Positions 9,253 through 17,310 of a DNA stretch of 64,000 bases are shown in pieces. Where the stretch lies: assembly GCF_024362805.1 (NCBI RefSeq), contig NZ_CP093299.1, positions 1,178,001-1,242,000 on the forward strand. The letters run 5' to 3'. The notes below the pieces were generated by a model. The model saw only the letters and a program-made list of their open reading frames with translations, had not been told where the DNA came from and searched no databases. Within the stretch, counting starts at the first letter, position 1; each line of letters starts with the position of its first letter. The position numbers and the translations under genes are program-made. The stretch is from Salipaludibacillus sp. LMS25. Its GTDB lineage: Bacteria; Bacillota; Bacilli; Bacillales; Salisediminibacteriaceae.

Positions 9253-10167
9253 ATGAAAGAGAAACTATCAGAAACTAGTGACTTACATGCTTCTTCTGCA
9301 AAGAAGCTACCACCATCTCCTAAAGTGGCTCAGTCATCATTAAAACATAGATTGTCACACAGCGTTCTCTATCTAATTCTCATCATCGTGGGCGTTGTTC
9401 AACTACTACCTTTAGTATGGCTATTTCTTTTCTCTCTAAAGGACAACCAAGAAGTGTTCAATTTACCTCCTCTGGCATTGCCGAGCAGCCCTAAATGGGA
9501 GAATTACTTAAATGTTTGGACAGAAGGAACTATTGGTGTTTATTTTTTAAACAGTGTTATTGTAACTGGAGCTGCCGTTATATTAACAGTCCTGTTAGCC
9601 AGCTTTGTGACATTTGCTATTACACGGATGCATTGGAAGTTAAATAAATTCGTTCTCGGTCTCTTCATGGTCGGACTGATGATTCCTGTCCATTCAACTC
9701 TTATTCCACTCTTTAGTTTTTATTTAAATATTGGTTTAATGGATCATCCCTTAGCGATTATTTTAACTTACACAGCATTCAATTTACCATTAACCATCAT
9801 GATCTTACTTGGGTTTTATTATACCCTGCCTAGAGAGTTAGAAGAGGCTGCTATCATGGACGGCTGTACAGTACACCGCATGTTTTTTCAAATTATCCTT
9901 CCCATGACAGCGCCAGTGGTCGCAACGACAGCGATTATTAATATGATTTATAACTGGAATGAATTTGTCTTTGTCAATACGTTTATAAGCTCTGACAAAT
10001 ATAAGACACTGACGGTAGGTATTCAAAACTTTATCGGACAGTATTCCACTGATTGGGGCGCAATTGGCGCCACCCTCGTCATTAGTATTTTACCGATTTT
10101 AATTGTCTTTGTTCTGTTAAGTAATCGAATTGTAGAAGGAATAACGTCAGGCTCTGTCAAAGGATAA
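9253..10167 (+). CDS. Sugar ABC transporter permease, MalG/UgpE type
   Basis: This is the second channel subunit, 304 residues. About 35 hydrophilic N-terminal residues precede six predicted spans. The EAA loop reads ELEEAAIMDGCTVHRMFFQI, followed by the LP of the motif. It starts 17 bp after the previous gene behind AGAGGGGGAAAA, so the two are co-translated. Its partner substrate-binding protein is the lipoprotein at 6798-8123. Confidence 0.92.
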   Translation: MKEKLSETSDLHASSAKKLPPSPKVAQSSLKHRLSHSVLYLILIIVGVVQLLPLVWLFLFSLKDNQEVFNLPPLALPSSPKWENYLNVWTEGTIGVYFLNSVIVTGAAVILTVLLASFVTFAITRMHWKLNKFVLGLFMVGLMIPVHSTLIPLFSFYLNIGLMDHPLAIILTYTAFNLPLTIMILLGFYYTLPRELEEAAIMDGCTVHRMFFQIILPMTAPVVATTAIINMIYNWNEFVFVNTFISSDKYKTLTVGIQNFIGQYSTDWGAIGATLVISILPILIVFVLLSNRIVEGITSGSVKG

Positions 10168-10257
10168 TATTTGTATACCGCTTTGATTAACAACTTGTGT
10201 ATCATAGGGGCCTTCCCTATTCTCATCATAATCTCTTAAATTAAGGAGCGATCGTTT

Positions 10258-11835
10258 ATGTCCATAATTACAAACCCTATTTTACCCGGTTTCCACCCTG
10301 ACCCTTCCATATTGCGAGTAGATGATGATTATTACATTGCCACGTCTACCTTTGAATGGTTTCCCGGTGTTCGTATCCATCACTCTAAAGATTTAATTCA
10401 TTGGCGCTTCATCTCAAGTCCCTTATCACGTCTCTCCCAACTGAATATGATTGGCAACATGAATTCTGGCGGCATTTGGGCACCATGTCTTAGCTACCAT
10501 GACGGGCTATTTTATTTGATTTATACGGATGTAAAACAGTGGCACGGCGCCTATAAAGATGCACACAATTACCTTGTCACAGCGGAAAATATTGAAGGCC
10601 CATGGTCAGAACCTATTTATTTAAATAGCAGTGGCTTTGATCCCTCCCTTTTCCATGATGACGATGGCAGGAAGTGGCTGTTAAATATGATCTGGGATTA
10701 TCGACAAGACAACCATTCATTCGCGGGCATTGTTTTACAAGAATTTTCTGCGGACGAGCAAAAACTTATCGGTCCTGTCAAAACCATTTATAAAGGAACA
10801 GACATCCAGTTAACCGAAGGGCCTCACCTTTACAAAAAGGATGGCTACTATTATTTACTTGTAGCTGAAGGGGGAACAGAATATGACCATGCAGCCACAC
10901 TTGCCAGAGCTCAATCAATTGAAGGACCTTATGAAACAGACCCTCATTATCCCCTTATCACTTCAAAAGGGGACCCATCACTTGCTTTACAAAAAGCAGG
11001 ACATGGCAGTCTTGTAGAGACACAAAATGGCGAATGGTATTTCGCTCACTTATGTGGCAGGCCACTTAAAGGAAAGTATTGTACACTTGGGCGAGAAACC
11101 GCTTTACAAAAAGTTATTTGGACTAAAGACGGATGGCTACGTCTTGAAGATGGCGGGCAACACCCGGCTATAACGACCACTGCGCCAGGTTTAACCGAAC
11201 ATCCATTTCCTGAAGAGCCAACCGTCGATGACTTTGATACGAGTACCCTATCTCCCTGCTGGCATTCTCTCCGTATTCCTACAGAAGACTCGTGGTGCTC
11301 ATTAACAGAACGCCCTGGTCATTTAAGACTAAAAGGAATGGAGTCACTCAGCTCTTTACATCGGCAGAGCCTCATTGCTCGTCGTCAAACAGCTTTTCAA
11401 TGCGAATTTGAAACAAAGGTCGATTATGAGCCTTCTCATTATCAACACTTAGCTGGCCTTATCATATTTTACGATACAAATGACCATGTCTATTTACACC
11501 TTTCTCGACATGAAACTGTAGGGAAATCACTGCAAATTATTCAAACAAAAAACGGTCATTACAATGAGCTTCTAGCTAGTCCAGTGTCCGTTAAAGAAGA
11601 CACTAGCATCTATTTGCGAGGGGTTATTGAAAAAGAAACACTTCAGCTATTTTATAAAGAAGATCCCACACATGACTGGACACCTATCGGTCCTAATATT
11701 GATGTAACGCATATGTCTGATGATAGCTCAGACCAAGTACGATTTACTGGTACATTTATCGGAATGGCAACACAAGATTTAGCCGGCACAAAAAAAGCAG
11801 CCGACTTTGATTACTTTTTGTATCAAACGAAATAG
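10258..11835 (+). CDS. xynB: Beta-xylosidase, glycoside hydrolase family 43
   Basis: This predicted cytoplasmic exo-beta-1,4-xylosidase would split imported xylo-oligosaccharides to xylose, perhaps with alpha-arabinofuranosidase side activity. The five-bladed propeller occupies the first 300 residues: catalytic base Asp in PGFHPDPSI, pKa-modulating Asp in GFDPSLFHDDDG, and proton-donor Glu in LTEGPHLYKK. The C-terminal 200 residues are the beta-sandwich (DUF1349-like) found in XynB-type enzymes. The 525-residue length fits. There is no signal peptide. It starts 90 bp after the permease gene behind AAGGAGCG. The product would feed XylA and XylB. Confidence 0.93.
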   Translation: MSIITNPILPGFHPDPSILRVDDDYYIATSTFEWFPGVRIHHSKDLIHWRFISSPLSRLSQLNMIGNMNSGGIWAPCLSYHDGLFYLIYTDVKQWHGAYKDAHNYLVTAENIEGPWSEPIYLNSSGFDPSLFHDDDGRKWLLNMIWDYRQDNHSFAGIVLQEFSADEQKLIGPVKTIYKGTDIQLTEGPHLYKKDGYYYLLVAEGGTEYDHAATLARAQSIEGPYETDPHYPLITSKGDPSLALQKAGHGSLVETQNGEWYFAHLCGRPLKGKYCTLGRETALQKVIWTKDGWLRLEDGGQHPAITTTAPGLTEHPFPEEPTVDDFDTSTLSPCWHSLRIPTEDSWCSLTERPGHLRLKGMESLSSLHRQSLIARRQTAFQCEFETKVDYEPSHYQHLAGLIIFYDTNDHVYLHLSRHETVGKSLQIIQTKNGHYNELLASPVSVKEDTSIYLRGVIEKETLQLFYKEDPTHDWTPIGPNIDVTHMSDDSSDQVRFTGTFIGMATQDLAGTKKAADFDYFLYQTK

Positions 11836-11880
11836 TATTAAAGGCACTCTGTTTCTATCTTACTAGCTACAACGAAGGGC

Positions 11881-12504
11881 GTGTGTGACATGGTCATCTC
11901 ATGCATGAATTCACCTATATATAAGATATGTGACTTGCTGATGAGATTCGTTTATATTAATTTTTTATGGGCGTTCTTTACCCTGTGCGGTGGCATTATA
12001 TTCGGTGCTTTCCCAGCTACGGTGGCCATGTTTACGGTAATTCGCTCTTTTCATCATACCAATGATGGACCAATTTCAATTTTTAATCTCTTTTTTAAGT
12101 CATTTAGGTCAGCGTTTTTTAAGTCCAATCTACTAAATCTCTTCTTTATGGGAGTGATCAGTGTTGGTCTCATCAACTTGCTGCTTTCTTCTCATCTGAG
12201 CGGGGCACTAAAAATCGTAAGTTTTACTGGAGGCATCTTAAGTCTTACTTTATGTAGTATTGCCTTGATTGTCATCTTCCCTATTTATGTGACACTTGAC
12301 CTTACATTAAAGGAATCTTTAACGATGGCTATCTTTCTTCCTTTCACACGCTTAACTGTCACCTTTCTTTTTTTCGTTACGATTATCGGCTTAGGTACCT
12401 TTTTTTATCTCATGCCTGCTTTTATATTTTTTGTCGGGATAAGTGGGCCAGCTTATTGCATCCACCTCTTATCTAACCAGCTCTTTAAAATCTTACCTAC
12501 TTAA
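11881..12504 (+). CDS. DUF624 (YesL-like) membrane protein
   Basis: This small integral membrane protein of unknown biochemical role belongs to the family often placed beside YesMN-type two-component systems and oligosaccharide importers. It has five or so hydrophobic segments in 207 residues and the family N-terminus with NFLWAFFTLCGGIIFGAFPA. The start is uncertain: GTG 11881 or ATG 11890, with GAAGGG just upstream. It ends the xylo-oligosaccharide operon before a strong terminator. The link to transport or sensing is by context only. Confidence 0.8.
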   Translation: MCDMVISCMNSPIYKICDLLMRFVYINFLWAFFTLCGGIIFGAFPATVAMFTVIRSFHHTNDGPISIFNLFFKSFRSAFFKSNLLNLFFMGVISVGLINLLLSSHLSGALKIVSFTGGILSLTLCSIALIVIFPIYVTLDLTLKESLTMAIFLPFTRLTVTFLFFVTIIGLGTFFYLMPAFIFFVGISGPAYCIHLLSNQLFKILPT

Positions 12505-12532
12505 TTTCTAACGTCTATCATGCTTTCGTCTA

Positions 12533-12563
12533 CGAACGTTCTTCATTGGGAACGTTCTTTTTT
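12533..12563 (+). terminator. Rho-independent terminator of the xylo-oligosaccharide operon
   Basis: Two copies of the self-complementary GAACGTTC (12534-12541 and 12550-12557) form a hairpin, followed by a run of six T. It directly follows the DUF624 gene. Confidence 0.85.
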
Positions 12564-12574
12564 GTGAAAAACAC

Positions 12575-12603
12575 TTTTCATCATGCCCTTTTAACGTTAT
12601 AAT
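12575..12603 (+). promoter_or_regulatory. Probable yyaC promoter
   Basis: TTTTCA (12575-12580) and TATAAT (12598-12603) are 17 bases apart, upstream of the AGGAGG ribosome site of yyaC. The -35 is weak. B. subtilis yyaC is a sporulation gene, so this may not be the main promoter. Confidence 0.4.
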
Positions 12604-12643
12604 GAACAAAAATGTTCTTAATAACGAATAGGAGGTTCTGAAA

Positions 12644-13234
12644 ATGAGCCTGACTCCTGAACAACCACCCTATCATTCAGATCGTTTCTCCATAAAGTCA
12701 CCACTGATCTGTCGTGATATGACAGCTAAATTGCTACAGTTAATCCCGAAGACCGCCAGTACCATTGTGGTCGTCTTTATAGGCACTGATCGGTCGTCTG
12801 GGGATTCGCTCGGCCCTTTGACTGGAACCTTACTAAAAGAGAAACGCCCTATGAACCTTCATATATACGGAACTCTGGAAAATCCTGTTCACAGCAAAAA
12901 TTTAGAGGCAACTCTCTTAACAATACAGGCCACACATGATAACCCTTTTATAATAGGTGTCGATGCTTGCTTAGGCCGCACTTCTTCGATCGGAACCATT
13001 GTTATTGGGGAAGGCCCGATTAAACCCGGTGCCGCATTAAACAAGGACTTACCAGAGACTGGTCATATTCACATTGCTGGCATTGTTAACACTGGTGGCA
13101 TGATGGAATTTCTTGTGCTCCAAAGCACTAGATTACATCTTGTCCTCCAAATGGCGAGAAAACTATCAGAAACATTAAAACGTGTAGATAGACACTTAGT
13201 AAAACAAAATGAAAAGGCACTTAGTCTGAAATAA
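12644..13234 (+). CDS. yyaC: YyaC-type spore protease-like protein
   Basis: This DUF1256 protein is related to the GPR spore protease and is found in spore formers. In 196 residues it shows the family blocks VVVFIGTDRSSGDSLGPL, YGTLENPVHSKNL, IGVDACLG and VNTGGMMEFLVLQSTRL. The start is preceded by AGGAGG. It stands alone, with a terminator before it and repeats after it. The gene supports the host being an endospore former. Its substrate is not known to me. Confidence 0.88.
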   Translation: MSLTPEQPPYHSDRFSIKSPLICRDMTAKLLQLIPKTASTIVVVFIGTDRSSGDSLGPLTGTLLKEKRPMNLHIYGTLENPVHSKNLEATLLTIQATHDNPFIIGVDACLGRTSSIGTIVIGEGPIKPGAALNKDLPETGHIHIAGIVNTGGMMEFLVLQSTRLHLVLQMARKLSETLKRVDRHLVKQNEKALSLK

Positions 13235-13244
13235 ACGTTCTAAT

Positions 13245-13399
13245 ATTACAAACCTTCAATCAGTGGGAGTTTTCGTTCTTCTCCAACTGATTGGTAGGTG
13301 AGTCAATCAGAACTTTTGCGGCCGTTAGCTCGCGCCTATATAGAGTTACCTCTACTCTATATTGACACGGGAGGTTTACGGACGCTTATCTGTGATAAA
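13245..13399 (+). repeat. Type B structured repeat
   Basis: A nearly full copy from ACAAACCTTCAATCAGTGGG to CTTATCTGTGATAAA. Its left ATAAA has diverged. Hairpin I (CAGTGGGAG with CTCCAACTG) has one mismatch; the loop stem TATAGAG/CTCTATA is intact. Confidence 0.85.
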
Positions 13400-13434
13400 A
13401 AATATGAGCGGCGATAGAACATGAGACATCTTTT

Positions 13435-13489
13435 ATAAAGCTAAGCTTCAATCAGTGGGGGTTTTACTGCTCCTTAAGAGTGGGATAAA
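13435..13489 (+). repeat. Type A repeat, internally deleted to 55 bp
   Basis: The first 24 bases of A (ATAAAGCTAAGCTTCAATCA and on) join directly to GGGGGTTTTACTGCCCC and the normal A end GTGGGATAAA. The join is at the GTGGG(A/G)GTTTT sequence that occurs both in hairpin I and at the end of the inner stem, so a deletion between short direct repeats explains it. Confidence 0.85.
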
Positions 13490-13626
13490 TAGGTTCGTTA
13501 ACTGTGAGCCTTTCTGTTGACAACATTTTAACTCTTGCTCCACCGTGCTAATAACTAGTGACTTCTTACGGTCGTCACCCGCCGGCTAGATGTCCTCTAT
13601 AGATCACTTTTAAACGATCGTAACAG

Positions 13627-14172
13627 CTATGAGTTATTCTCCACATCAATGTCACTGTCATTAAAAAAATCTATCTCAACTTCCAGTTCCTCATAATTAT
13701 CAGCTAGCTCAAACGCGTTAATCACTGCTTCGAATACGTGATCATCGCTACTGTCAGCCGTTACTGCTAGTTCAGGTAAAATCGACCCCAACTCATTTAA
13801 GGCTTCTTCACCTGACATCTTGACGTCTGACCCGGCGCGAGAATCTTCTATCTCCGCTTCAGGATGACCATCGTTATACTTATACTCTACTTCATACTCA
13901 CCTTCACTGTATGCCACATCTAATGCAAATTCATAGAAATCCAAATTGTCATACCACATGTTGTTCGTATCATTTGCCGTCTTTATGTCATTGGTGTTAG
14001 CTTCTAGATAATGATTCATATTTTCAGAATCATCTGTGTCATTTAATACATTATTTCCTGTTGTGTTACTAGCATCTCCTTCATTGTTAGTCGGTGTGTC
14101 ACCTGTCCCACAAGCTGTCAGAACAAATGCTAAAACAAGCATTCCAGCAGAAAGCCTACCTCTTTTCATCAT
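13627..14172 (-). CDS. YusW-like lipoprotein
   Basis: This predicted secreted lipoprotein of unknown function has 181 residues. The N-terminus MMKRGRLSAGMLVLAF ends in the lipobox LTAC. A long Asn/Asp/Thr-rich linker follows, then a C-terminal YusW-like domain with DFYEFALDVAYSEGEYEVEY and EEALNELGSILPEL. I start it at 14172, behind AAAGGATG; the longer in-frame reading to 14253 would begin inside an A repeat and lacks a ribosome site. The high acidity fits an extracellular protein of a haloalkaliphile. Confidence 0.75.
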   Translation of the reverse strand: MMKRGRLSAGMLVLAFVLTACGTGDTPTNNEGDASNTTGNNVLNDTDDSENMNHYLEANTNDIKTANDTNNMWYDNLDFYEFALDVAYSEGEYEVEYKYNDGHPEAEIEDSRAGSDVKMSGEEALNELGSILPELAVTADSSDDHVFEAVINAFELADNYEELEVEIDFFNDSDIDVENNS

Positions 14173-14236
14173 CCATCTCATCCTTTCTGACTCAATATAG
14201 CGTATTGCCCAGAGATTTACCCCGAAAAAACAGGCT

Positions 14237-14395
14237 ATAAAGTTAAGCTTCAATCAGTGGGAGTTGTCCTTCATCCCCCACTGATTGTTCGTTTAACTTA
14301 TGGGACCTTTAGGGGCAGTTTATCCTCCACCTAAACTTGTCGATCTTCTTAAGTTTTGAAGTGGGGGTTTTACTGCCCCTTAAGAGTGGGATAAA
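14237..14395 (+). repeat. Type A structured repeat
   Basis: Full-length 159-bp copy, with ATAAA at both ends (14237 and 14391). Small changes: GTTAAGC for GCTAAGC at the left end, and CCTCCACC facing GTGGGGG in the inner stem. Confidence 0.9.
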
Positions 14396-14569
14396 CGTCG
14401 CTGTTCAAAACAGCTAATACATTTTTTAGATACAACTTTTCCCAAGTTTAGCCTTCATCACACTTGATCATCATCTCATAGCCATTAAGCTTTTCCCTAA
14501 CAGCCATTTTATGCAGAAGCTTTTTTTCTGAAAAGGAATGACCTCCGACCCTCATAACGCTACGATCAA

Positions 14570-14822
14570 TCACGTTTATAGTGTCCATCTATTTAAACTT
14601 CCGTATAGATACCTTGGAGACAATTTCAGTCGTTCGAATGTCTCAAAACTATTACTCTTAGTTAAATCTGTCACTTTGATGACATTCACATAAAGCTTCA
14701 CTAATTGCAGTTTAAATTCGGCTGTAAAAGTTCGACGTTGACGTGTCATCTTAGTCACGCTCCCTTATGTTATAGTCTAAGTTTACAAGCCCTCATTTTA
14801 TCTGTCCAACTTAGTGTAGCCT
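14570..14822 (-). pseudogene. IS3-family insertion sequence remnant, orfA fragment
   Basis: On the minus strand a 60-codon reading (14758-14576) begins MTKMTRQRRTFTAEFKLQLV, the N-terminus of IS3-family OrfA helix-turn-helix proteins, but the rest diverges and no orfB follows. Upstream of it, around 14800-14822, a sequence containing TGTCCAACTTAGTGTAG looks like an IS3-family terminal repeat. It abuts the truncated A repeat at 14826, so the IS probably inserted into that repeat. Confidence 0.6.
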
Positions 14823-14825
14823 ATC

Positions 14826-14905
14826 CAGTTTATCCTCCACCTAAACTTTTCGACCTTCTTAAGTTTTGAGGTGGGGGTTTTACTGCCCCTTAAGAGTGGG
14901 ATAAA
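14826..14905 (+). repeat. Type A repeat, right half only
   Basis: It begins at CAGTTTATCCTCCACC in the middle of the A consensus and continues to the normal GTGGGATAAA end. The left half is missing exactly where the IS3-like end stops. Confidence 0.85.
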
Positions 14906-15341
14906 TGCGCCGATTGGTAATTTAGTTTTGTTATCACTACAAATGTGTTGTTAAATCACTAACAAAACTGGCTATTGCTTGAAGCTCATTCATTAAAGGA
15001 ACAATTTCTTCTTTTTTCAGTTAGTAAGACCCCTCTTTTAATAGACAACTAAGAGTAAATATAACATTTTACCCTCTTTAATAAACATAACTCGTAACAA
15101 GTCACAATTAAACTAGTAAATTATATCTTATACTGTGTAACATACTACTAATTCATTACATATTCTTAAAAAAAATGTCGAGATTATAGGTCATAATGCT
15201 AATGTTAAATTTTACTATTTAATGGTAATGTATAGTTAGTCACCGTAAGCAAGGGGAGAATCATTCACCTATTCGCACCGACATAGCGGTGACATCAAAG
15301 AGTATAAATAACTAGACAATTAAATGAGGAGGAATTATGCA
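14906..15341. other. AT-rich leader region of the bacteriocin gene
   Basis: No gene is visible. Near the gene (15276-15291) is a small hairpin CACCG-acatag-CGGTG. Its surrounding CGCACCGACAT (15274-15284) is repeated in inverted form after the gene (ATGTCGGTGCG, 15739-15749). I cannot assign a firm promoter. Confidence 0.45.
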
Positions 15342-15716
15342 ATGAAAAAACTATCGAATGGAACAAAGAGAAAACCCTTAGCTCGAACGTTCAAAGTATC
15401 ATTAGCCATCCTAACTCTGTCTGTCGCCTTGGTAGGTGGGGCTGTTGCCCCTGCATTCGCTTGGGTAAATCCTGGCTGGCATACTCAATATCCAGCTGAA
15501 GGTGGAACATGGAGGTACGGATTCGTTGACGCTGGCCTCCGTTCTCAGTATAACAACGCTAAAGTCCACGGCTCATCAGTTCAAAGACTTATAGATGACA
15601 AAGTAGTAAGTACTAATAGAAGTTTAGACACAGCACCAAATCAATGGTCTTACGCCTATATCGGAACCGTAAACTCACCTGGCCTTAAAGCTCGTTACTA
15701 CTACCGATCAAATTAG
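15342..15716 (+). CDS. Lactococcin 972-family bacteriocin precursor
   Basis: This predicted secreted bacteriocin has 124 residues. A 40-residue Sec signal peptide (basic start, [15 protein letters not shown] core, cleavage after APAFA) leaves a mature peptide of about 84 residues. It shares with lactococcin 972 the EGGTWRYG start block, the [13 protein letters not shown] block and the aromatic ending ARYYYRSN, without the Cys of class I or II peptides. ATG 15342 is chosen because AGGAGG lies 9 bases before it, while ATG 15324 precedes that ribosome site. Lactococcin 972 itself acts on lipid II in sensitive cells; that target is family knowledge, not shown here. Confidence 0.85.
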   Translation: MKKLSNGTKRKPLARTFKVSLAILTLSVALVGGAVAPAFAWVNPGWHTQYPAEGGTWRYGFVDAGLRSQYNNAKVHGSSVQRLIDDKVVSTNRSLDTAPNQWSYAYIGTVNSPGLKARYYYRSN

Positions 15717-15811
15717 TTTACCTACCTAGCAACCAACCATGTCGGTGCGGGAGCTTTTAAAAAAAGTAGATTCTTTACCATCTATAGTTTTTCCTTGCAA
15801 AACTTCATTAT

Positions 15812-15855
15812 AACGCTGAGAGTGATTCCCTATTCATATTACTCTCAGCGTTTTA
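15812..15855 (+). terminator. Terminator after the bacteriocin gene
   Basis: AACGCTGAGAGT and ACTCTCAGCGTT form a 12-bp perfect stem followed by TTTT. It separates the bacteriocin gene from the ABC genes, so the peptide may be made in excess and its transporter genes expressed separately or by read-through. Confidence 0.85.
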
Positions 15856-15957
15856 TGAAGTAACTCCTATGCTCGTTTAATCGTCTAAGTATTTAATCTA
15901 AGATACTCTGTTTTCTTATAAAACGATGTATGTTGAATTTATCCGGAGGTGTAGATA

Positions 15958-16650
15958 GTGATTGAAGCTCAAGATATTTCAGTAGCCATTAATGGGCGAA
16001 CCGTTCTTAAAAGTGAGACTGTTCATTGTGAACCTGGAATTATGACAGCTCTCATCGGTCCGAGCGGATGTGGAAAAACCACCCTCTTGCACTGCCTTGG
16101 TCTGTTACTCCCAGTAGATGATGGGCGTATTATTATAAACGGAAAGGATGTGACAAGATACAAAACTGCTGCTCGGCGCCGGTTTTGGCGTGATCATGCG
16201 GCATTTATCCTGCAAGATTATGGCATTATGGATGAAGAGTCTGTTGCTTTTAATGTTACGATGCAAGCAAGCACGCTAGGACGACATATGGCAGGAAACA
16301 AAGAACGATTAGAAGAAGCTCTTAAACAAACAGGTCTTCAAGGACGTGAAAGTGAGTTAGCCGGGCGTCTAAGCGGGGGTGAAAAACAACGTCTTGCCCT
16401 AGCTCGTGCCATTTACAAAGATGCAGAAATTCTGTTCGTCGATGAACCCACAGCCTCACTTGATGCAAAAAACCGCCAAATGGTCATCGATTTGTTTGTA
16501 GAATTTGCTGCTCGTGGCCGCACAGTCATTGTATCAACGCACGATTCCGAAATGATAAAGGCATGTAGCGCCCAGCATAAAGTCGGCTGCAATAACATGT
16601 CACCACATTCACCTACCAGTAATGCTACTCATTTAGGAGGGTCATCATGA
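15958..16650 (+). CDS. ABC transporter ATP-binding protein of the bacteriocin cluster
   Basis: This MacB/LolD-type ATPase of 230 residues has Walker A GPSGCGKTT, the Q-loop ILQDYG, signature LSGGEKQRLALA, Walker B ILFVDEPT and the switch His in VIVSTHD. It starts at GTG behind GGAGG. Its stop overlaps the start of the next gene (ATGA). In lactococcin-972 clusters an ATPase like this works with the multi-span DUF1430 protein, and the pair is thought to give immunity or export. No separate permease is present. Confidence 0.9.
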   Translation: MIEAQDISVAINGRTVLKSETVHCEPGIMTALIGPSGCGKTTLLHCLGLLLPVDDGRIIINGKDVTRYKTAARRRFWRDHAAFILQDYGIMDEESVAFNVTMQASTLGRHMAGNKERLEEALKQTGLQGRESELAGRLSGGEKQRLALARAIYKDAEILFVDEPTASLDAKNRQMVIDLFVEFAARGRTVIVSTHDSEMIKACSAQHKVGCNNMSPHSPTSNATHLGGSS

Positions 16651-16997
16651 AGTTCTCTTATAAAATTATTATAGCGGTCGTTTTACTTCTAGTTGTAGGA
16701 GCATTTTTATATGTAAATGGCTGGTTCTCAGGATCCAAAGACGCCCACCCACCGTGTGATCAACTACCTAATATAGCCAAAGCCAATGAAGCACTTGACC
16801 AAAATAAAGACTTAGCGAAAAAGCTTAAGGAGCTTGATGAAGGGATTACTGTCGAAGTGGGAACACCATGTTCCGATGACCAAAACAGAGGTCTAATCAT
16901 CGTAACATATGATTCGAAAGAGGAAAGAAACTCTATTGACGACCTGCTCAGAAGTAGCAATGGGTTTGGTGTTCCAGTTTATTTGGTAAAGCGATAA
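16647..16997 (+). CDS. Small membrane-anchored extracytoplasmic protein
   Basis: I do not recognise this 116-residue protein. One N-terminal span (about residues 5-25) is followed by an extracytoplasmic domain with two cysteines (HPPCDQL and GTPCSDD) that could form a disulfide, and an alternating helix/strand pattern. It overlaps the ATPase gene by 4 bp and has AGGAGGG upstream, so it belongs to the same operon. An immunity or accessory role is possible but only from position. Confidence 0.7.
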   Translation: MKFSYKIIIAVVLLLVVGAFLYVNGWFSGSKDAHPPCDQLPNIAKANEALDQNKDLAKKLKELDEGITVEVGTPCSDDQNRGLIIVTYDSKEERNSIDDLLRSSNGFGVPVYLVKR

Positions 16998-17178
16998 CGT
17001 AACTTTTTTTAGCATCCGGTACATACAACGGTTGTCTATCCTCTATATGGCTATTATTTCTCTTTAATCAAAACGATGATACATAACAGGCTTAAGTACA
17101 GTATGAGCAAAAAGGCCACAAAATGAGATAAAAAGAGAAATGTTATTCATAACTGTAATATACGAGGAGGAATGATAG

Positions 17179-17310
17179 ATGAAAAAATATTATTTACTAC
17201 TCTGGGGTGTCATGCATAATTTAAGCGATAACCATTTGTGTGGGCGAAACTTAACATTGAAGATCTCAGATAGCTATTGGAGGGACCATCTGTGTATAAA
17301 CGTATTATAG
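17179..17310 (+). CDS. Possible 43-residue peptide gene
   Basis: A short reading frame beginning MKKYYLLLWGVMHNLSDN has a strong ribosome site (GAGGAGG, 6-8 bases upstream). It ends at TAG 17308-17310, overlapping the start of the next gene by 19 bp. No similarity is recognised. It could be a leader that couples translation to the membrane-protein gene, a small accessory peptide, or a truncated remnant. The ribosome site is the main support. Confidence 0.45.
   Translation: MKKYYLLLWGVMHNLSDNHLCGRNLTLKISDSYWRDHLCINVL

Larger units (their letters stand above)
13235..13626. other. Repeat-filled intergenic region after yyaC
   Basis: Apart from a B repeat and a 55-bp deleted A copy, I see no gene or promoter here. 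Base composition is similar to the surrounding intergenic DNA. Confidence 0.5.

Noticed and set aside
14173..14253. Longer YusW-like protein starting at 14253
   Set aside because: It begins inside an A repeat and lacks a ribosome site; 14172 has AAAGGATG and gives a normal lipoprotein signal.
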